Source: Acanthochlamys bracteata | Lineage: Eukaryota > Streptophyta > Magnoliopsida > Pandanales > Velloziaceae | Length of the DNA: 64,000 nt | Assembly: GCA_019914995.1 (NCBI GenBank) | Contig: CM034131.1 | Coordinates: 7,844,501 to 7,908,500 of the forward strand | Direction of reading: 5' to 3' | Shown here: positions 13,201 through 24,621 of the stretch, piece after piece | Layout of the letters: each line of letters starts with the position of its first letter | How positions within the stretch are numbered: the first letter of the stretch is position 1 | Made by a program: the position numbers and the translations under genes | The notes under the pieces: model-generated | What the model saw: only the letters and a program-made list of their open reading frames with translations | Told to the model about the DNA's origin: nothing | Databases searched by the model: none

Positions 13201-13960
13201 TCGCGTTCGCATTCACGCAGCAGATATGATTCGCTAACCGTTGAGTAAGCAAATTAAAATTGAAATGAGAAAATAAAAACATTACCTTCGAGTACACGGA
13301 ATGAAGTAAATTCCCGACCAGCAGAACTATATCCCATCGGACGGCTGAAATCAAAAGCGCGTGATCTCCAAGCGAAAGTGAAAACTCTAGCGGTGACGAT
13401 CTCGTTCTATCACAGTTGTGGACTAATCTTGTCCGTTACCAACACGAGTGTCTGATTAACCATGTACTGTTTGTTAAAAACCAACACCGCTAGTGCGCTG
13501 CCGCTAATACACGACGCAACAGCCCTGGTAACAGAAAACCCACACTCTAACACTTTATTACATCACTGTCACCATTGTTGCGGCAGTTCTATAAAACATG
13601 GTGGGAAGCTTGTGGTTTCAGTTCTCCAAGAAGGGTGATTTAGTACGAAAAAAAAGCAAGTGGTATACAAGCCTAACTTCCAAATTTACCCTTGATCACG
13701 TAATCTAAAAGGTTTTAGTAATTTGATCAGTAAGATAAAACATAAAAGGATATTGACGTTAAAAAAAAAAAAAAAAAAAACAAAGGCATAAACAGATGCC
13801 ATGCGTTAAGATGGCTAGTGTGGATGGACGCGCGTCCGTGCTGTGGGGAGAAAGCGCGGTGAAACTGCCTCCGTAAAACACTCCACGTATCAGACTATGC
13901 AAAAATAATTCACCGTGCCACGTAGGATTCAACACGGATAGTAATATCCACAAGAAAGTT
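10294..13960. other. Intergenic, no gene seen
   Basis: The first few hundred bases are the GME 3' UTR and terminator region. The rest is AT-rich spacer with no supported coding frame or tRNA-like sequence. A 20-base poly-A run sits at 13761-13780. The last 300 bases before the TTCTATTTAAAC TATA-like box (about 13969-13980) are presumably the promoter of the DUF506 gene. Confidence 0.55.
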
Positions 13961-13970
13961 TTCCTTTCTT

Positions 13971-13979
13971 CTATTTAAA
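13971..13979 (+). promoter_or_regulatory. TATA-like box of the DUF506 gene
   Basis: CTATTTAAA preceded by a pyrimidine-rich stretch and followed by a CT-rich leader. It implies a leader of roughly 500 nt before the start codon at 14503, unusually long unless a leader intron is removed (a GTGAGT donor-like site is at 14434). Confidence 0.5.
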
Positions 13980-14107
13980 CCTCCTTGACCACCTCTTCTT
14001 CAGTCTCTCCTGCACGCTCTCATTCCTTTCTTCTGCTTCGTGAACTTGAGAAAAGTTTCAAGACAAACAACAACTTCGACCAAAAAACGCAAAGAAAATT
14101 CATAGAA

Positions 14108-14191
14108 ATGGATTGGATTTCTAAAAAATATACCGAAAATTTGAAATGCTTTCTGAGAAATGAGTTCGTAGAGGGAGGAACTGCAGTTTGA
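14108..14191 (+). promoter_or_regulatory. Upstream ORF 1 in the DUF506 leader (27 codons)
   Basis: First ATG after the TATA-like box. It encodes a 27-residue hydrophilic peptide beginning MDWISKKYTENLKCF and stops 311 nt before the main start. It would lower main-ORF translation if retained in the mature leader. No known peptide recognised. Confidence 0.4.
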
Positions 14192-14215
14192 TCGCTTTGG
14201 AAATTCGGAGCTGGG

Positions 14216-14353
14216 ATGGTGTTATTAATGGCGTCCGCTCCTTTAATGACTATCCTGATCGCGATATTTTTTTCTCTTTTGTGTGGATATCTTTTTGGTT
14301 GTTTGGGTGGTTGTCTGCTTCAGCTTTCACTAATGCGAGATTTTTGTTTGTGA
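14216..14353 (+). promoter_or_regulatory. Upstream ORF 2 in the DUF506 leader (45 codons, hydrophobic)
   Basis: ATG to TGA encoding a 45-residue, strongly hydrophobic, Gly/Cys-rich peptide (MVLLMASAPLMTILIAIF, then a segment containing CGYLFGCLGGC). It ends 149 nt before the main start codon. The composition is that of a single membrane segment. Whether it lies in the mature leader is unknown. Confidence 0.4.
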
Positions 14354-14502
14354 TCGGGAAGTAGAGTTGGATGACTGATTTTGTTTCTCTCTGATTTCTC
14401 TCTTTTTGCGTTGAAATCGAGATAGATAGAAAAGTGAGTAGGTAGAGGTGGTTGTTGTTGTGGCTACTGACCTGGTTAGAACGGCTGAGAAGAAGATTGG
14501 CG

Positions 14503-15832
14503 ATGCCATTCCCGATGAGAGTACAACCAATCGAGGCAAACGTTTTGCCGCCACCGCCTGTGCCAGTTGGAAAACCGGTTGGGAAGTCTTCGAGACTGAA
14601 GCGATTGTTCGAGAGGCAGTTTCCCGGCGTTCTTAGAATCTCGTCGGCGGCAGAGAAGCCCGGAGGTGGTGGCGGAGACGACAGGGAAAAAGAGAAGGAT
14701 GAAGCTGACGGTGGTCTAGAACCAAGCTCGGTGTGTTTGGACAAGATGGTTCAGAACTTCATAGAAGACAACGGCAATGGTGGCGGAGGAGAAAGGCCGT
14801 CTCGCTGCGGGCGCCACCGCTGCAACTGCTTCCACGGCAACTGTACCGACAGCGACGACGAAGACTTCGATCTCCAGTTCTTCGCCGGCTCCGCTACCTC
14901 TGATACCTCGGTCCCCCCTACCGGCGACGTCTGTGAACTCCTCAAGGTAACAACCAAGTTTCTCTTCTCTAAAATTTTCTCCATATTGTTTTTGTTCTTT
15001 GCTGATATTGAAATTCGAATGAATCGTTGAAGGGTCTGGTGCCGTGCTCGAGCGTGAAGGAAAGGAACCTACTAGCGGACGCATCAAAGATAGTTGAGAA
15101 GAACAAACTGAGCAAAGGAAAATCAGATTGCCGGAAAATCTTGTCCGTCGAACTTCGATCAATCGGCTACGATGCATCCGTTTGCAAATCTCGCTGGGAG
15201 AAATCAAAAACTCATCCCGCCGGTAAGTTCATCTACTCCATCTACGATTAATCGATCACTCAATCATTGTAGAAATTTTTAACTGATCAATAGAATGGTT
15301 CGAATTTTTTTGTTTTGATTTAGGAGAGTACGAGTATGTTGATGTTGTGATGGACGGCGGAGATAGGCTGTTAATAGACGTGGAATTCCGATCAGAGTTC
15401 GAGATCGCACGGTCGACGAAAACGTACCGCGCTGTGCTTCAATGCCTACCGTTGGTTTTCGTCGGAAAAGCTGATAGGTTAAACCAGATCGTTGCCGTCG
15501 TTTGTGAAGCTGCTCGAATTAGTTTGAAGAAGAAGGGATTAAGCTTTCCTCCATGGCGCAAACCTGATTACATGCGCAACAAATGGCTCTGTGATTGTTA
15601 CACTCGTTCTGATCCTGTTCTCAATTCAATCAATGACGACAACAACAACAACAATGGTGATGGTGAACAACAGAAATTAGAGCCAGTTGATGAAAAGCAG
15701 CAGAAGGAGAATCCAAATGAAGCAGAAACAGAGAAGGGGATGATGATGGCATGGCAGCCGCCACCGGTGAGGGAAAGAACAGCGACGGCAGTGGTGGCGG
15801 CGGGAGGATTGGCGACGGTACTGAATGAATAG
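14503..15832 (+). CDS. DUF506 family protein (PDDEXK_6, plant-specific)
   Basis: Plant-specific family with a PD-(D/E)XK nuclease-like fold; members are regulated by light, calcium or stress, and biochemical activity is not established. Exons 14503-14946, 15033-15222 and 15324-15832 join in frame to 380 residues. The start at 14503 is chosen because MPFPMRVQPI is the usual family N-terminus and no in-frame ATG lies upstream. Seen: the DSDDEDFD acidic stretch (about 125-133), ELLKGLVPCSSVKERNLLAD across intron 1, then ELRSIGYDASVCKSRWEKS and the domain core containing DVVMDGGDRLLIDVEFRSEF. A further conserved block is LSFPPWRKPDYMRNKWL. The C-terminus is low-complexity (Asn and Gln/Glu runs) as in relatives. 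The gene is GC-richer than its surroundings. No lesion. Confidence 0.93.
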
Positions 15833-15839
15833 TTTGGGG

Positions 15840-16720
15840 GTATGGATAATATCTTTTTAATTTCCTCTTTTTTTTTTAAGGGGGAAAATTTGGTTTTTTT
15901 TTCTGGTAACATTTTTACGCGGAGATATCTAGAAGAAAAGAAAAAAACAAAATAGCTTGAGTATATGTTATGTTTTGATTATGACCCGCCGCTTCTAAGT
16001 TAATGCGATGTATTAGTTACTGTGTCAGAACTAGCAGAAGCTGAGCGGGTTAGTACTAAATAGTTGTACTAGAATCTGACTACCTACCATGCTACTACTA
16101 CTGGTACTATTACAACACCAGTTCAAAATAGGCGAAAAATGAAGAAATTTACTTCGCCTTGTATTTTGGTTATATATATATTGAGAATATTAATAAGAGA
16201 TGGATTTGGATGTAGCTCATTATTGTTTTTTATTGGTTTGATCTATTGATTGATTATTAAATGAGATTGGAATGAGCTAAAATAATGGGGAGTTGTGTTA
16301 TTGAGTACTCGTGCCGTCTCGAAGGGAGCGAGAAGGCTCATGAGAATTGCGTAACCGTTCTTTTTTTTCTTTTCCTTCTTAGTACTTTAGATTCACAAAA
16401 ATTGAAATCAAAGCAACAACAAATAAAATAGAAGCCTGTTCACACTTTCTCAACTGAGACACAAAGGGTAAAAAAAAAAAGAAAGGAAAAGGGACCCAAA
16501 CAAATCTTACTCCATTTTTTTCTCGAATCTGGTTACTCTTTTAACTCGTAAATTTTCAAAGTAAACAGAGATTAGTGTAGGGTGGAGAAAAGTAAGTAAA
16601 AGCTAGTAAAGTAAAAGTAAAAAATGTAATGATGATAGCTTTATTATATATCTAACTCTCCAAAAGAGGGAGCTTTGAAGAAAATAATGGACGGTGAAGG
16701 GCGGTGGCGCGCGTTCCAGA
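15840..16720. other. DUF506 3' region and spacer
   Basis: 3' flank of the DUF506 gene followed by AT-rich spacer; no gene seen. Confidence 0.5.
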
Positions 16721-16724
16721 TGAA

Positions 16725-16976
16725 GGGCGTGTTTACTAAGTAGGATGAAGTGAAATTTTTGGATAAAGTAAAATTTTTAAGAAGTAAATTTAAAAAATAA
16801 AATTAAAAATATTTAGTAAAAAATAAAATTTTATATTAATTATATATTTATAGTAAATTTTAAATTTAAATTTAAAAAAAAATTATTGATAAAAAATTTA
16901 TTTTAATTTATATATATATTTTATATTAAAAATAAATTAAAAAAAATGAAGTTTAAAGTGTCGGTAAAAACGTCCG
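16725..16976. mobile_element. MITE-like element, GGxCGTGTTTA terminal repeats
   Basis: About 250 bp, almost pure A/T inside. It begins GGGCGTGTTTACTAAG and ends with the imperfect inverse, GGTAAAAACGTCC. The element at 33957-34164 has the same kind of ends. No coding capacity; the transposon superfamily is not assigned. Confidence 0.55.
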
Positions 16977-17790
16977 AATTGAGAGTCTTCTGAAAAACTG
17001 TACTGAGACTGAAACTAATAAAACATCGATAACAAGGCTAGTGGGGTTTGCATGGATGCCTTATTTGCAAATTTGCTTCAACATCCCTTTTCTCTTGTTC
17101 TGTACGCTGCTCTGTTTGGAATCAACTCTGCCGCAAGCAACAGTGACGAAATAATTCTTCTGCGCCCATATCTATCTGATCTTTTCTTTCTTTCGTCGTC
17201 AAAATCTTTCTTTACTTTGAAGTTTGAATAGAACCGCAAACTAAAATGTTACTGAAGGTTGTCTTGGAGAAGATGTTCTTATCTCATTAGTTTTAGTTTG
17301 TCATTAGGGACATGAGTTTCTTCTACATTACAACTTAATCAAAATGTTAATTTTAAAAGGAAGACATCAGTTTGCAACTGTTAATAATAAAAGCTATAAT
17401 ATAGTATTAAGTTTGGAGAAAGAAATTGTACCCAGAAATGTTTTGCATAAATTAATAATCATAGAAAAGCCAAGTATATCAATATCGAGGTCTTTGATTG
17501 ATGAGAAACAACAATTACAGAAGTGATTGATTATACTTACCTGCATTTTTTAAAATTAAAAAACAAAATTCTTTTATTTTTTAAAGCCCACTGAAAGCAA
17601 CACACTATCCACCCTCTATAAACTTAAAAAGGGAAAGCTATAATTTACTACGCTGGACCCTTTGCTTTGATTTGTTAACTGATATAATACCTAAAAAGCT
17701 TTTTATTCTGAAAGCCTTTCCTCCCACCGCCACCACCCGTACCTTATCTTCCCTCGTAGTTCATAGTTTTTTTCTCCCCAAAATACTTAG
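16977..17790. other. Intergenic, no gene seen
   Basis: AT-rich spacer; the 60-codon open frame at 17344 has no recognisable content. Confidence 0.5.
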
Positions 17791-18029
17791 CTTGTTTTAA
17801 ATACACTAATTTTTAATTTTAAATTCAATTATTTTACGTAATTTAATTATTATTCTAAATTTTATTTTTAATTTTATACTAAATTTTATTTTTATTAAAA
17901 TTTAATTTTAAATTTAATTTTATTTATTTTAAATATTATTTCGAATTTTATTTTTATCAAACTTTATTTCTCACTAAATTTTATTTTTATATCAACAAAA
18001 CTTAATTATATTGTATTTTGAAACACGAT
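17791..18029. mobile_element. MITE-like element, TGTTTTAA terminal repeats
   Basis: About 240 bp, strongly AT-rich, with many AATTTTATTTTTA-like internal repeats. It starts CTTGTTTTAAATACA and ends TGTATTTTGAAACACG, an imperfect inverted repeat. The element at 34479-34740 shares both ends and internal texture. Confidence 0.5.
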
Positions 18030-18730
18030 CTTAATATCTAAAATTTAAAACTAACTTCATGTTACAGCCCACAATACTCGGTTACTTCTAGGTATTGTGC
18101 AATATACTCCCCAAAATAACACGCCCTTGCGTATGATTCTTTGCCAAGCATATCAGTTCAATTTTCATTTTAAAACAAAATGTTTGTTTGTAGAAAAATT
18201 TAAAAGTTTTTAGTTCTCACTGCTACGGAGAGCGACACACTACATGATGGTCCCCTCAGTCCCAAAAAAAATACGACAAACACAAGGCATAGAATAAGAC
18301 CCCATCCCTTTTGTTTATAGAACAAACTGTAATGTTTATTAGTTCTTTGTTAGTATGGCGTTTAATTTACTAGCTATTTCAATCAGTGATGAGTATTTAG
18401 ATTAGCAATTGCATCGAATGCATTGACTTTCTTTAACAAAATTGGCAAATTGTAATTTTTATTTAAGTAATACAGGAAATTTTATAGTATTCCAACTGTT
18501 CAAGGCACTTCTTGTTCTTTCCTATACTCTCCAATAAATTTCCCAAATTTCTCATTTTCTATTTGGTCCACAAAAATACTGTTCATGTACAGTAAACAAA
18601 CTTGAAATATCAACATTCTGTTTAAATATCTACAGTAATACAGAAATGAGAAAATTTTCACTTGTTCTTTTTATTGTTTTTATTATAGCATAATAGTGCT
18701 ATGATGTAATTCATTTAATGAGAAAGACTT
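18030..18730. other. Intergenic, no gene seen
   Basis: AT-rich spacer without a supported gene or motif. Confidence 0.5.
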
Positions 18731-18993
18731 GGAGCGCATTTGGGAGCACGTTTTAAAAATAATTTTTTAATTTTTTAATTTTATGTTGTTAATACATATT
18801 TTATAAATATTTAAAAATTTTATTTAAAAATTTAATAAATATAGAAAATTTTACGTAATGAGATCTTTTTATTATATATTTTTATTATTTTTTTAAAAGT
18901 AAAAAAAATATAACTTATTTTTATAAAAAGTACAAATATTTTTTGTTTTAGAAAAGTTCTATTTTATAAATAATTCTAAATGCACTCTTGAGC
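18731..18993 (+). mobile_element. MITE-like element, GAGxGCATTT family, copy A
   Basis: Begins GGAGCGCATTTGGGAGCACG and ends TAAATGCACTCTTGAGCTC, so the ends are imperfect inverted repeats around an AT-rich core with AATTTAATAAATATAG and TTACGTAATGAGAT. The core recurs in inverted orientation at 19915-20172 and in the same orientation at 20181-20427. Confidence 0.6.
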
Positions 18994-19586
18994 TCTAGAA
19001 GAAAAAAAAACAAAAAATAAAAGTTTGGAATTATGTATACATACTAGTCCTTTCATTTAATAACCAATTTTTTATCTATATCCTAATTATTTGGTCATAT
19101 GCATGTTAGGTACATGTTACAATAATCATTTGAACCAATTTATGTATTTGTAATGTGGTTTAGTTTGGAGAGAAATTAAGAGGAGATAGATGAATCATAG
19201 AACTACAGCCAAAATTCTAGTACCCGTCCATGTTATGTTAGGTAAATGATTCTTTGTCCCTGATTGATATAATTAGGTTGTGGGGTTAATTAGGTCTTCA
19301 ATCATTATCTTTCCCAATCTACATAAATTCTTTGTCCTTAATTTCTTATTAGTTGCTGGGCTACCTTAAATCCAAAATCTATTTCTTCTAATTTGGGAAA
19401 CATTTCTAGTAATTCACCAATCACCATACTTTTGTTTTCGGTCCAAATCTATCCTTGTATCATGTATAAATGAAAATTGGTTTTGACTGTATTTATTAAA
19501 CCAGCTTAGCTCGTTAAATCAATGAATAATTGATTTAATGTATCATAGGAGAAGATAATATTTTTGTGTCAATTTTAAATAGCATA

Positions 19587-19757
19587 GGTGGTCTAGTAGT
19601 TGCTGTTTGAAACTTTATTTTTAGTTTATATATTTTAGTTATTATTTTGAATTTCTATATTTTTTATCAAAATTTTATTTTTATAAATTTATTTTTACAC
19701 AAATTAAAATACATCAAATGATAAACCAAAATTTCACATACCAACCACTAGTCTAGG
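19587..19757. mobile_element. MITE-like element with ~25-bp imperfect terminal inverted repeats
   Basis: The left end, GGTGGTCTAGTAGTTGCTG, pairs with the right end, CCAACCACTAGTCTAGGAG. The interior is about 120 bp, AT-rich and non-coding. Distinct from the neighbouring GAGxGCATTT family. Confidence 0.55.
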
Positions 19758-19914
19758 AGCCGTTTGACATTGTGTTCTAAAAAATCAGATTTTTGATTTT
19801 TTAATTCAAATATTTAATATATTTTTATAAAATTTATCTAAAAATATAAAAAATTTATTTTTTAAATTAATAAAAACATTATGTCAAAAAATTATTTTTT
19901 AAAAACACTACTAA

Positions 19915-20172
19915 TAGATGTCGGATGCATTTAGGATTATTTATGAATGAAATTTTTATAAAATGGAAAGTATTTTTATTTTTTTAAAAATAAGTTTTAT
20001 TTTTTTTATTTTAAAAAAAATAATAAAAATATACAATAAAAAAATTTTATTACGTAAAATTTTTCTATATTATTTAAATTTTTAAATAAAACTTTTAAGT
20101 ACTTATAAAATATATATTAATAAAATATAAAATAAAAAAAAATAAAAATAGTATTTGAAACGCGCTCGTCTA
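19915..20172 (-). mobile_element. MITE-like element, GAGxGCATTT family, copy B (inverted)
   Basis: Reverse orientation of copy A. It starts GATGTCGGATGCATTTAGG and ends TTTGAAACGCGCTCGTC; its interior includes TTACGTAAAATTTTTCTATA, the inverse of the copy A core. Confidence 0.6.
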
Positions 20173-20180
20173 ATGGAGTA

Positions 20181-20427
20181 AGGTCGCGTTTGTATCAGCG
20201 TTTCAAACGCTATTTTTTAATTTTATATTTTTTAATATATATTTTATAAATATATAAAAATTTATTAAAAAAATTTTTTAAAAATTTAATAAATATAGTA
20301 AAATTTTATAGAATGAAAATTTTTTATTATATATTTTTATTATTCTTTAAAAGTAAAAAAATAATTTATTTTTTATTTTAAAAAAATTTTATTTTATAAG
20401 TATTTTTAATTTCAAATGCCTCTGAAA
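20181..20427 (+). mobile_element. MITE-like element, GAGxGCATTT family, copy C
   Basis: Starts AGGTCGCGTTTGTATCAG and ends TTTCAAATGCCTCTGAAAT. The core, with AATTTAATAAATATAGTA, matches copy A. It lies only about 8 bp from copy B in the opposite orientation, so B and C form a foldback pair. Confidence 0.6.
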
Positions 20428-20996
20428 TAATGCATCTGTCTAGGGGTAAAAATAAAAGTGAAAAAGCATAGAACCAAACTCATCATGAAAGACAGTAATA
20501 TCTCAAATCAAAGACAAAGGGGGCTGTTAAAAAAAGGTCCCCCATGTAAATTATACTGTAGGGTAGCTTCTAATAATGTCCACACTATGATGAATGAAAT
20601 TGCAAAATTTCTATCTCTTTCATCATGGTCTTTGACCTTTCATCATGATTCTCTCAAAGCAAAGGACCCATCAATTTTTCGGACCCACATAAAAAAAATT
20701 ACTCTTTTTTTTTTCTTATCATTACTAAAATTTTTTGTCTTTTTTTTTATTCCTCTCTCTTCATTGTCTGTTTATGAATTATATAATTTTATAGAATAAT
20801 AGTGTTTGTCTGGAAATACTTCAAATTAAAGAATTTGATAAACAAACTTTAAATGTTTTAATTATATAAATATAAATTATAATTAAGTATATTTTTAAAA
20901 TATAGTGAAATTTAAACGAAGATGACTTGTTGTCCACAAAGCCATTTAAATATTTTTTTCTCTACATTAATTGATTTAACGTAATGTTAAATTTAT
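20428..20996. other. Intergenic, no gene seen
   Basis: AT-rich spacer. The open frame at 20458-20799 encodes a low-complexity sequence without a family match I can see. Confidence 0.45.
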
Positions 20997-21470
20997 ATAA
21001 AAAACTGGCAAGAAATACAAAGCCTTATTATTATATTCCCTAGATTAACTATACAAAATTCTTTCACTGATCATACCAAATCGATTAAATAGTTTTTAAC
21101 ATATTCCTAAAGAAACAGTTTTTCAGAAATATCCGCAAGCGTTTAAAATAAAAAAAATTCTCTTAAAACATATTTATTTTAAAGTTTTTAAAACTGTATA
21201 ACATAAAATTTCTATATTTTTTAATTAAAAAAATTAAAATTCTAAACTAAAAATTTAAAAATAGTAATAAACTATCAAATATGCCTTTAGTAGCTTTTAA
21301 AACAAAAGGATTTTCACTAATTTAAATACATCTCTAATTTATATGACAAACTCCGAAAAACAACAAAGCCTTTTGTATTATATTCGTGAAATTAACTATT
21401 TAAATTCTTTCACTGATCATACTAATTGATTAAATTAGTTTTTAATTAATTTCTAAAGTAATATTTTTTT
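20997..21470. repeat. Imperfect direct duplication (~120 bp) separated by an AT-rich insert
   Basis: The stretch at about 20997-21120 (ACAAAGCCTT, TTCTTTCACTGATCATAC, GATTAAAT, AGTTTTTAA) recurs in the same order at about 21347-21470. Between them is about 220 bp of AT-rich sequence that resembles the local MITE interiors. Confidence 0.55.
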
Positions 21471-22840
21471 GTCACCTTCAACAGCTGCTAAAAGGAAAAG
21501 TTTCTCGCTGATTTACATTTTTCGATTAGCGGATCTTTACTTAACCTAATGAAAAAGTTAAAGTCGAAGACAAACAACATAGACAGACCAGACCTACTTC
21601 AATTTTCTTATCTTTACATCTAAGAAAATCCAACTTCATTATTTTGATCCATAACTTTAGTTAGTGTTAACTTTTATTTGAAAATCATTTTCTTCTACTA
21701 ATCTAAATTCGGTCCAAATATTCAGCTATTTTTACTCAGTTTCACTGGTTTCTACTCATCCGCTGCTAATTCAGATTTAAACTTTATGAAGTTGCAGCAT
21801 TTTGATTTATAAAAAGATAATTAATTGATTCTTTCTGGTCCAATCAGATGTTGACATATTATCTTAATTATATAATTGGAAATTAATTGTGGGTATTTTA
21901 TTAGACTAAGAAGCACATAAAGACTTTGTGAAAATTACCTAGTGATAATGACCGATAATTCATCGATATTTTTTCTCCCTGTAAGATTAAGGTCGGTGTT
22001 AAAGTCTTTCTAGAAAGTTAAAGTATTGACAAGTGAATTCACACAAGACAAATCAAGAGAGGTCAAGAGATTAACATCATCACCACGGAGCTAAACCAAA
22101 ACCATGAGACAGTTTTTTCAATTGCATTGATGCATGTAGTAAAGATTTTCTAACGTTAATGGTTTATTTAGTTGGTTTAGTAAGAAAAAAACTTTACGAT
22201 GGGTTGAATCCTTTCTTTTCAAATTTCAACTTACCTTTTTTGAAAGCCAAGCTATGTGATTCTAAAAATATATATTCAACTCATTTTTTAATAAAAAAAT
22301 ATTATTAAACTTAGTTTTAAATATAATTAAATATAAGAAATGATGAAAATAAAGTTTATAGGTAATTTATTAACATTTTTCTCATACGTAAACGTCAAAG
22401 AAATTTGAATTAAAACAATATCCATCACCTAGTTATTTGACGACAACGGTGAGTAAAACCTTTCAAAACATAGATGCTCCTATTTGTAAGTAAAAATCCC
22501 AGAATTAGAATGCCTGAATTCTGAGAAACAGTTCTACTTATGAAGCTTTTGTTTTGCCTGTTAGCAGCTACAACTGAAAGATCCTCGCTACGCTTTAAAA
22601 CCTTTAACTTAAGAATTCATTCACATCAAATAACTGCAATCACCAGTAAATAATTAAGCATACAATAACTGTATGATTATAACAAAGCTGTGACTTTAAA
22701 TAACTGAAAAAACCAAACCTTTTATGACTCGGTGAAAAAAGACAATAACTGATATGAGTGCAAGTGTTTGCAGTAAATTAAGTAAAAGATTGCTGATTTG
22801 CGAACAAAAAATTCCCTCAAAACGCTTCTCTTCAGTTATT
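21471..22840. other. Intergenic, no gene seen
   Basis: AT-rich spacer with no supported coding frame or RNA gene. Confidence 0.5.
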
Positions 22841-22844
22841 CCTC

Positions 22845-23360
22845 ATGTCAAGGTGGCCGACCATCAGAGAAGCACGAAATGTTAGTACAATGATACACAT
22901 CCTACTCAGGATAAACCCGGCATTTCTTTCTTCTACAGTTACAGCAGCTCAAGCCCTGGCGTTGAATAAATATGTTCTTAAATTGCACCCATACGTGACC
23001 CCGGCGCATATGCAGGATGACCAGAGTGCTGCACAGGGAGGCGTTGCGCCTACTGCTAACCAGGCTGATTCTGGGATTGCATTCAAGCAGCAACCTGGAC
23101 ACTTCTCTCAGGTAACAATGGTTCAAGAAGCTACTGGCACTTGGTGACCAGTTTCAGAACACAGCAGAGCACTTTGCCTTGCATCTGCGGATGCCTATGA
23201 TCTACTTAGTGGCGCTCAGGTACAATTTGCACCCACTAGCGCCCAGCCTTTCCTCGCATCTGCAACACCCCAACACTTAACGTTGCTATCAGCATTTGCT
23301 GCCTCGAATCCAGACCTGCATGCACTTGGCAAGGATTCTATTGGATTCAGATTATGAGTA
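22845..23360 (+). pseudogene. Coding-like fragment of unidentified family
   Basis: GC content rises sharply above the flanks. One frame reads AAQALALNKYVLKLHPYVTP, continues with a Gln/Ala-rich stretch to QPGHFSQ, and stops at 23145. A second stretch in another frame, about 23210-23350, reads AQVQFAPTSAQPFLAS, then TLLSAFAASNPDLHALG. The two pieces look like parts of one Gln-rich protein, with a frame change and no complete gene around them. A GTAACA donor-like site follows FSQ at 23112. I do not recognise the family; a decayed exon or gene fragment is the likeliest reading. Confidence 0.4.
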
Positions 23361-23449
23361 CTTGCACTGCTGTTGCAAGGACAGATAGAGATAGCAGCGC
23401 CGCCAGCCAGCAAACTGGTGGTGTGCACGTCTTTATCTCAAGATGTTTC

Positions 23450-24600
23450 CAAAGAGTAGTTACCAGTCTCTAGGCGCTGGTCTCACTCTGGCTTGCCAAT
23501 TTATGCATGCAGATAGAGTGAACAAAACAACAAAGAATCAATCAAATTTCCTAGGAATTTTCTTTTATTAGCTAGTTTGCTCTGTTTTTTCGTCCTTCAA
23601 TTCCTCTGTTTTTCCGATTCACTGCCGACAGAAGTGGACATACAGACATTGTCATTTTAAGCCTTATTTCCTCTTCAAGATTTTTAGCATGCTAAAGAAC
23701 AACCAAGAAAAAAAGTTTAGCAACTTATTCTCCCAAATGTTCGAGGCATGTACCTGAAACAAAGGCAACATAAATACACGAGATGTATAACATGATGGAC
23801 CAGACACGTGTTACCTGCCTATCAATAATGAAATGGTCGGAACATAAAAATGGTTATGTCCAGTCCAGATCCCAAAAGCTAAAGATTGTCCTCAGCTCAC
23901 TAGGTGAAAAACTTGGTAACAAGCCAAAGACTTGCTTTCTTTCCACAGACCTAAGCAAATTCAAATAAAATGGTTCCTAAAAATTAGCAATTTGCAGCAA
24001 TTGGTCTTATTTTACATCTTAAGCCGATTGCATCACAAGTTAAACCATGGAAACAACAGATCAAAGCCAACGCTAACAAGGAAATAAGTTTTAAAAGATT
24101 TTAAACGTACAAACAAAATGGAATTGATAGGTCCACCACTAAAAGATGTCACTGCCCTAGAGATACTTCAGGTTCTCGATGAGTGAGGACAACAAACTCA
24201 AGAAGTTACAGCAACTAGCACCCCTCTAAAACCTACAATGGATTTGTATCTACGAAACAACAAAGCAACAAGAGTTAACAGGTTATCCAATTTGACGTTT
24301 TACCAATATGATGAATATTATTTTCTCCAGAAACAAACTGTGGGAAGCAAATTCTGGATCCAAAACCATGAAGTAGTTGAGGTGCATCTTATTGAATACA
24401 AACTAAATGACCACACGCTAAGATGTGGTACCCATGTCTTTCAATCATAGGATTTACCACAAAGAGTACTACATCCGCGATCATTCACCAGATGAAGGTG
24501 ATTCCAAACAAAAGATCGGTTGAGAATTCACGGATATCATACAACCACTTGCTCATCCTACACTAGCTGTAAAACTAGCGACAGATTAAGAATATCATGA
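23450..24600. other. Intergenic, no gene seen
   Basis: Spacer between the unidentified fragment and the 3' end of the pyruvate kinase pseudogene; short open frames only. Confidence 0.45.
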
Positions 24601-24621
24601 GATCCAACATAGTGCTTACTC

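Noticed and set aside
14250-15207. Long minus-strand frames opposite the DUF506 exons
   Set aside because: Shadows of a GC-rich coding exon; the plus strand has the family motifs and consistent splice sites.
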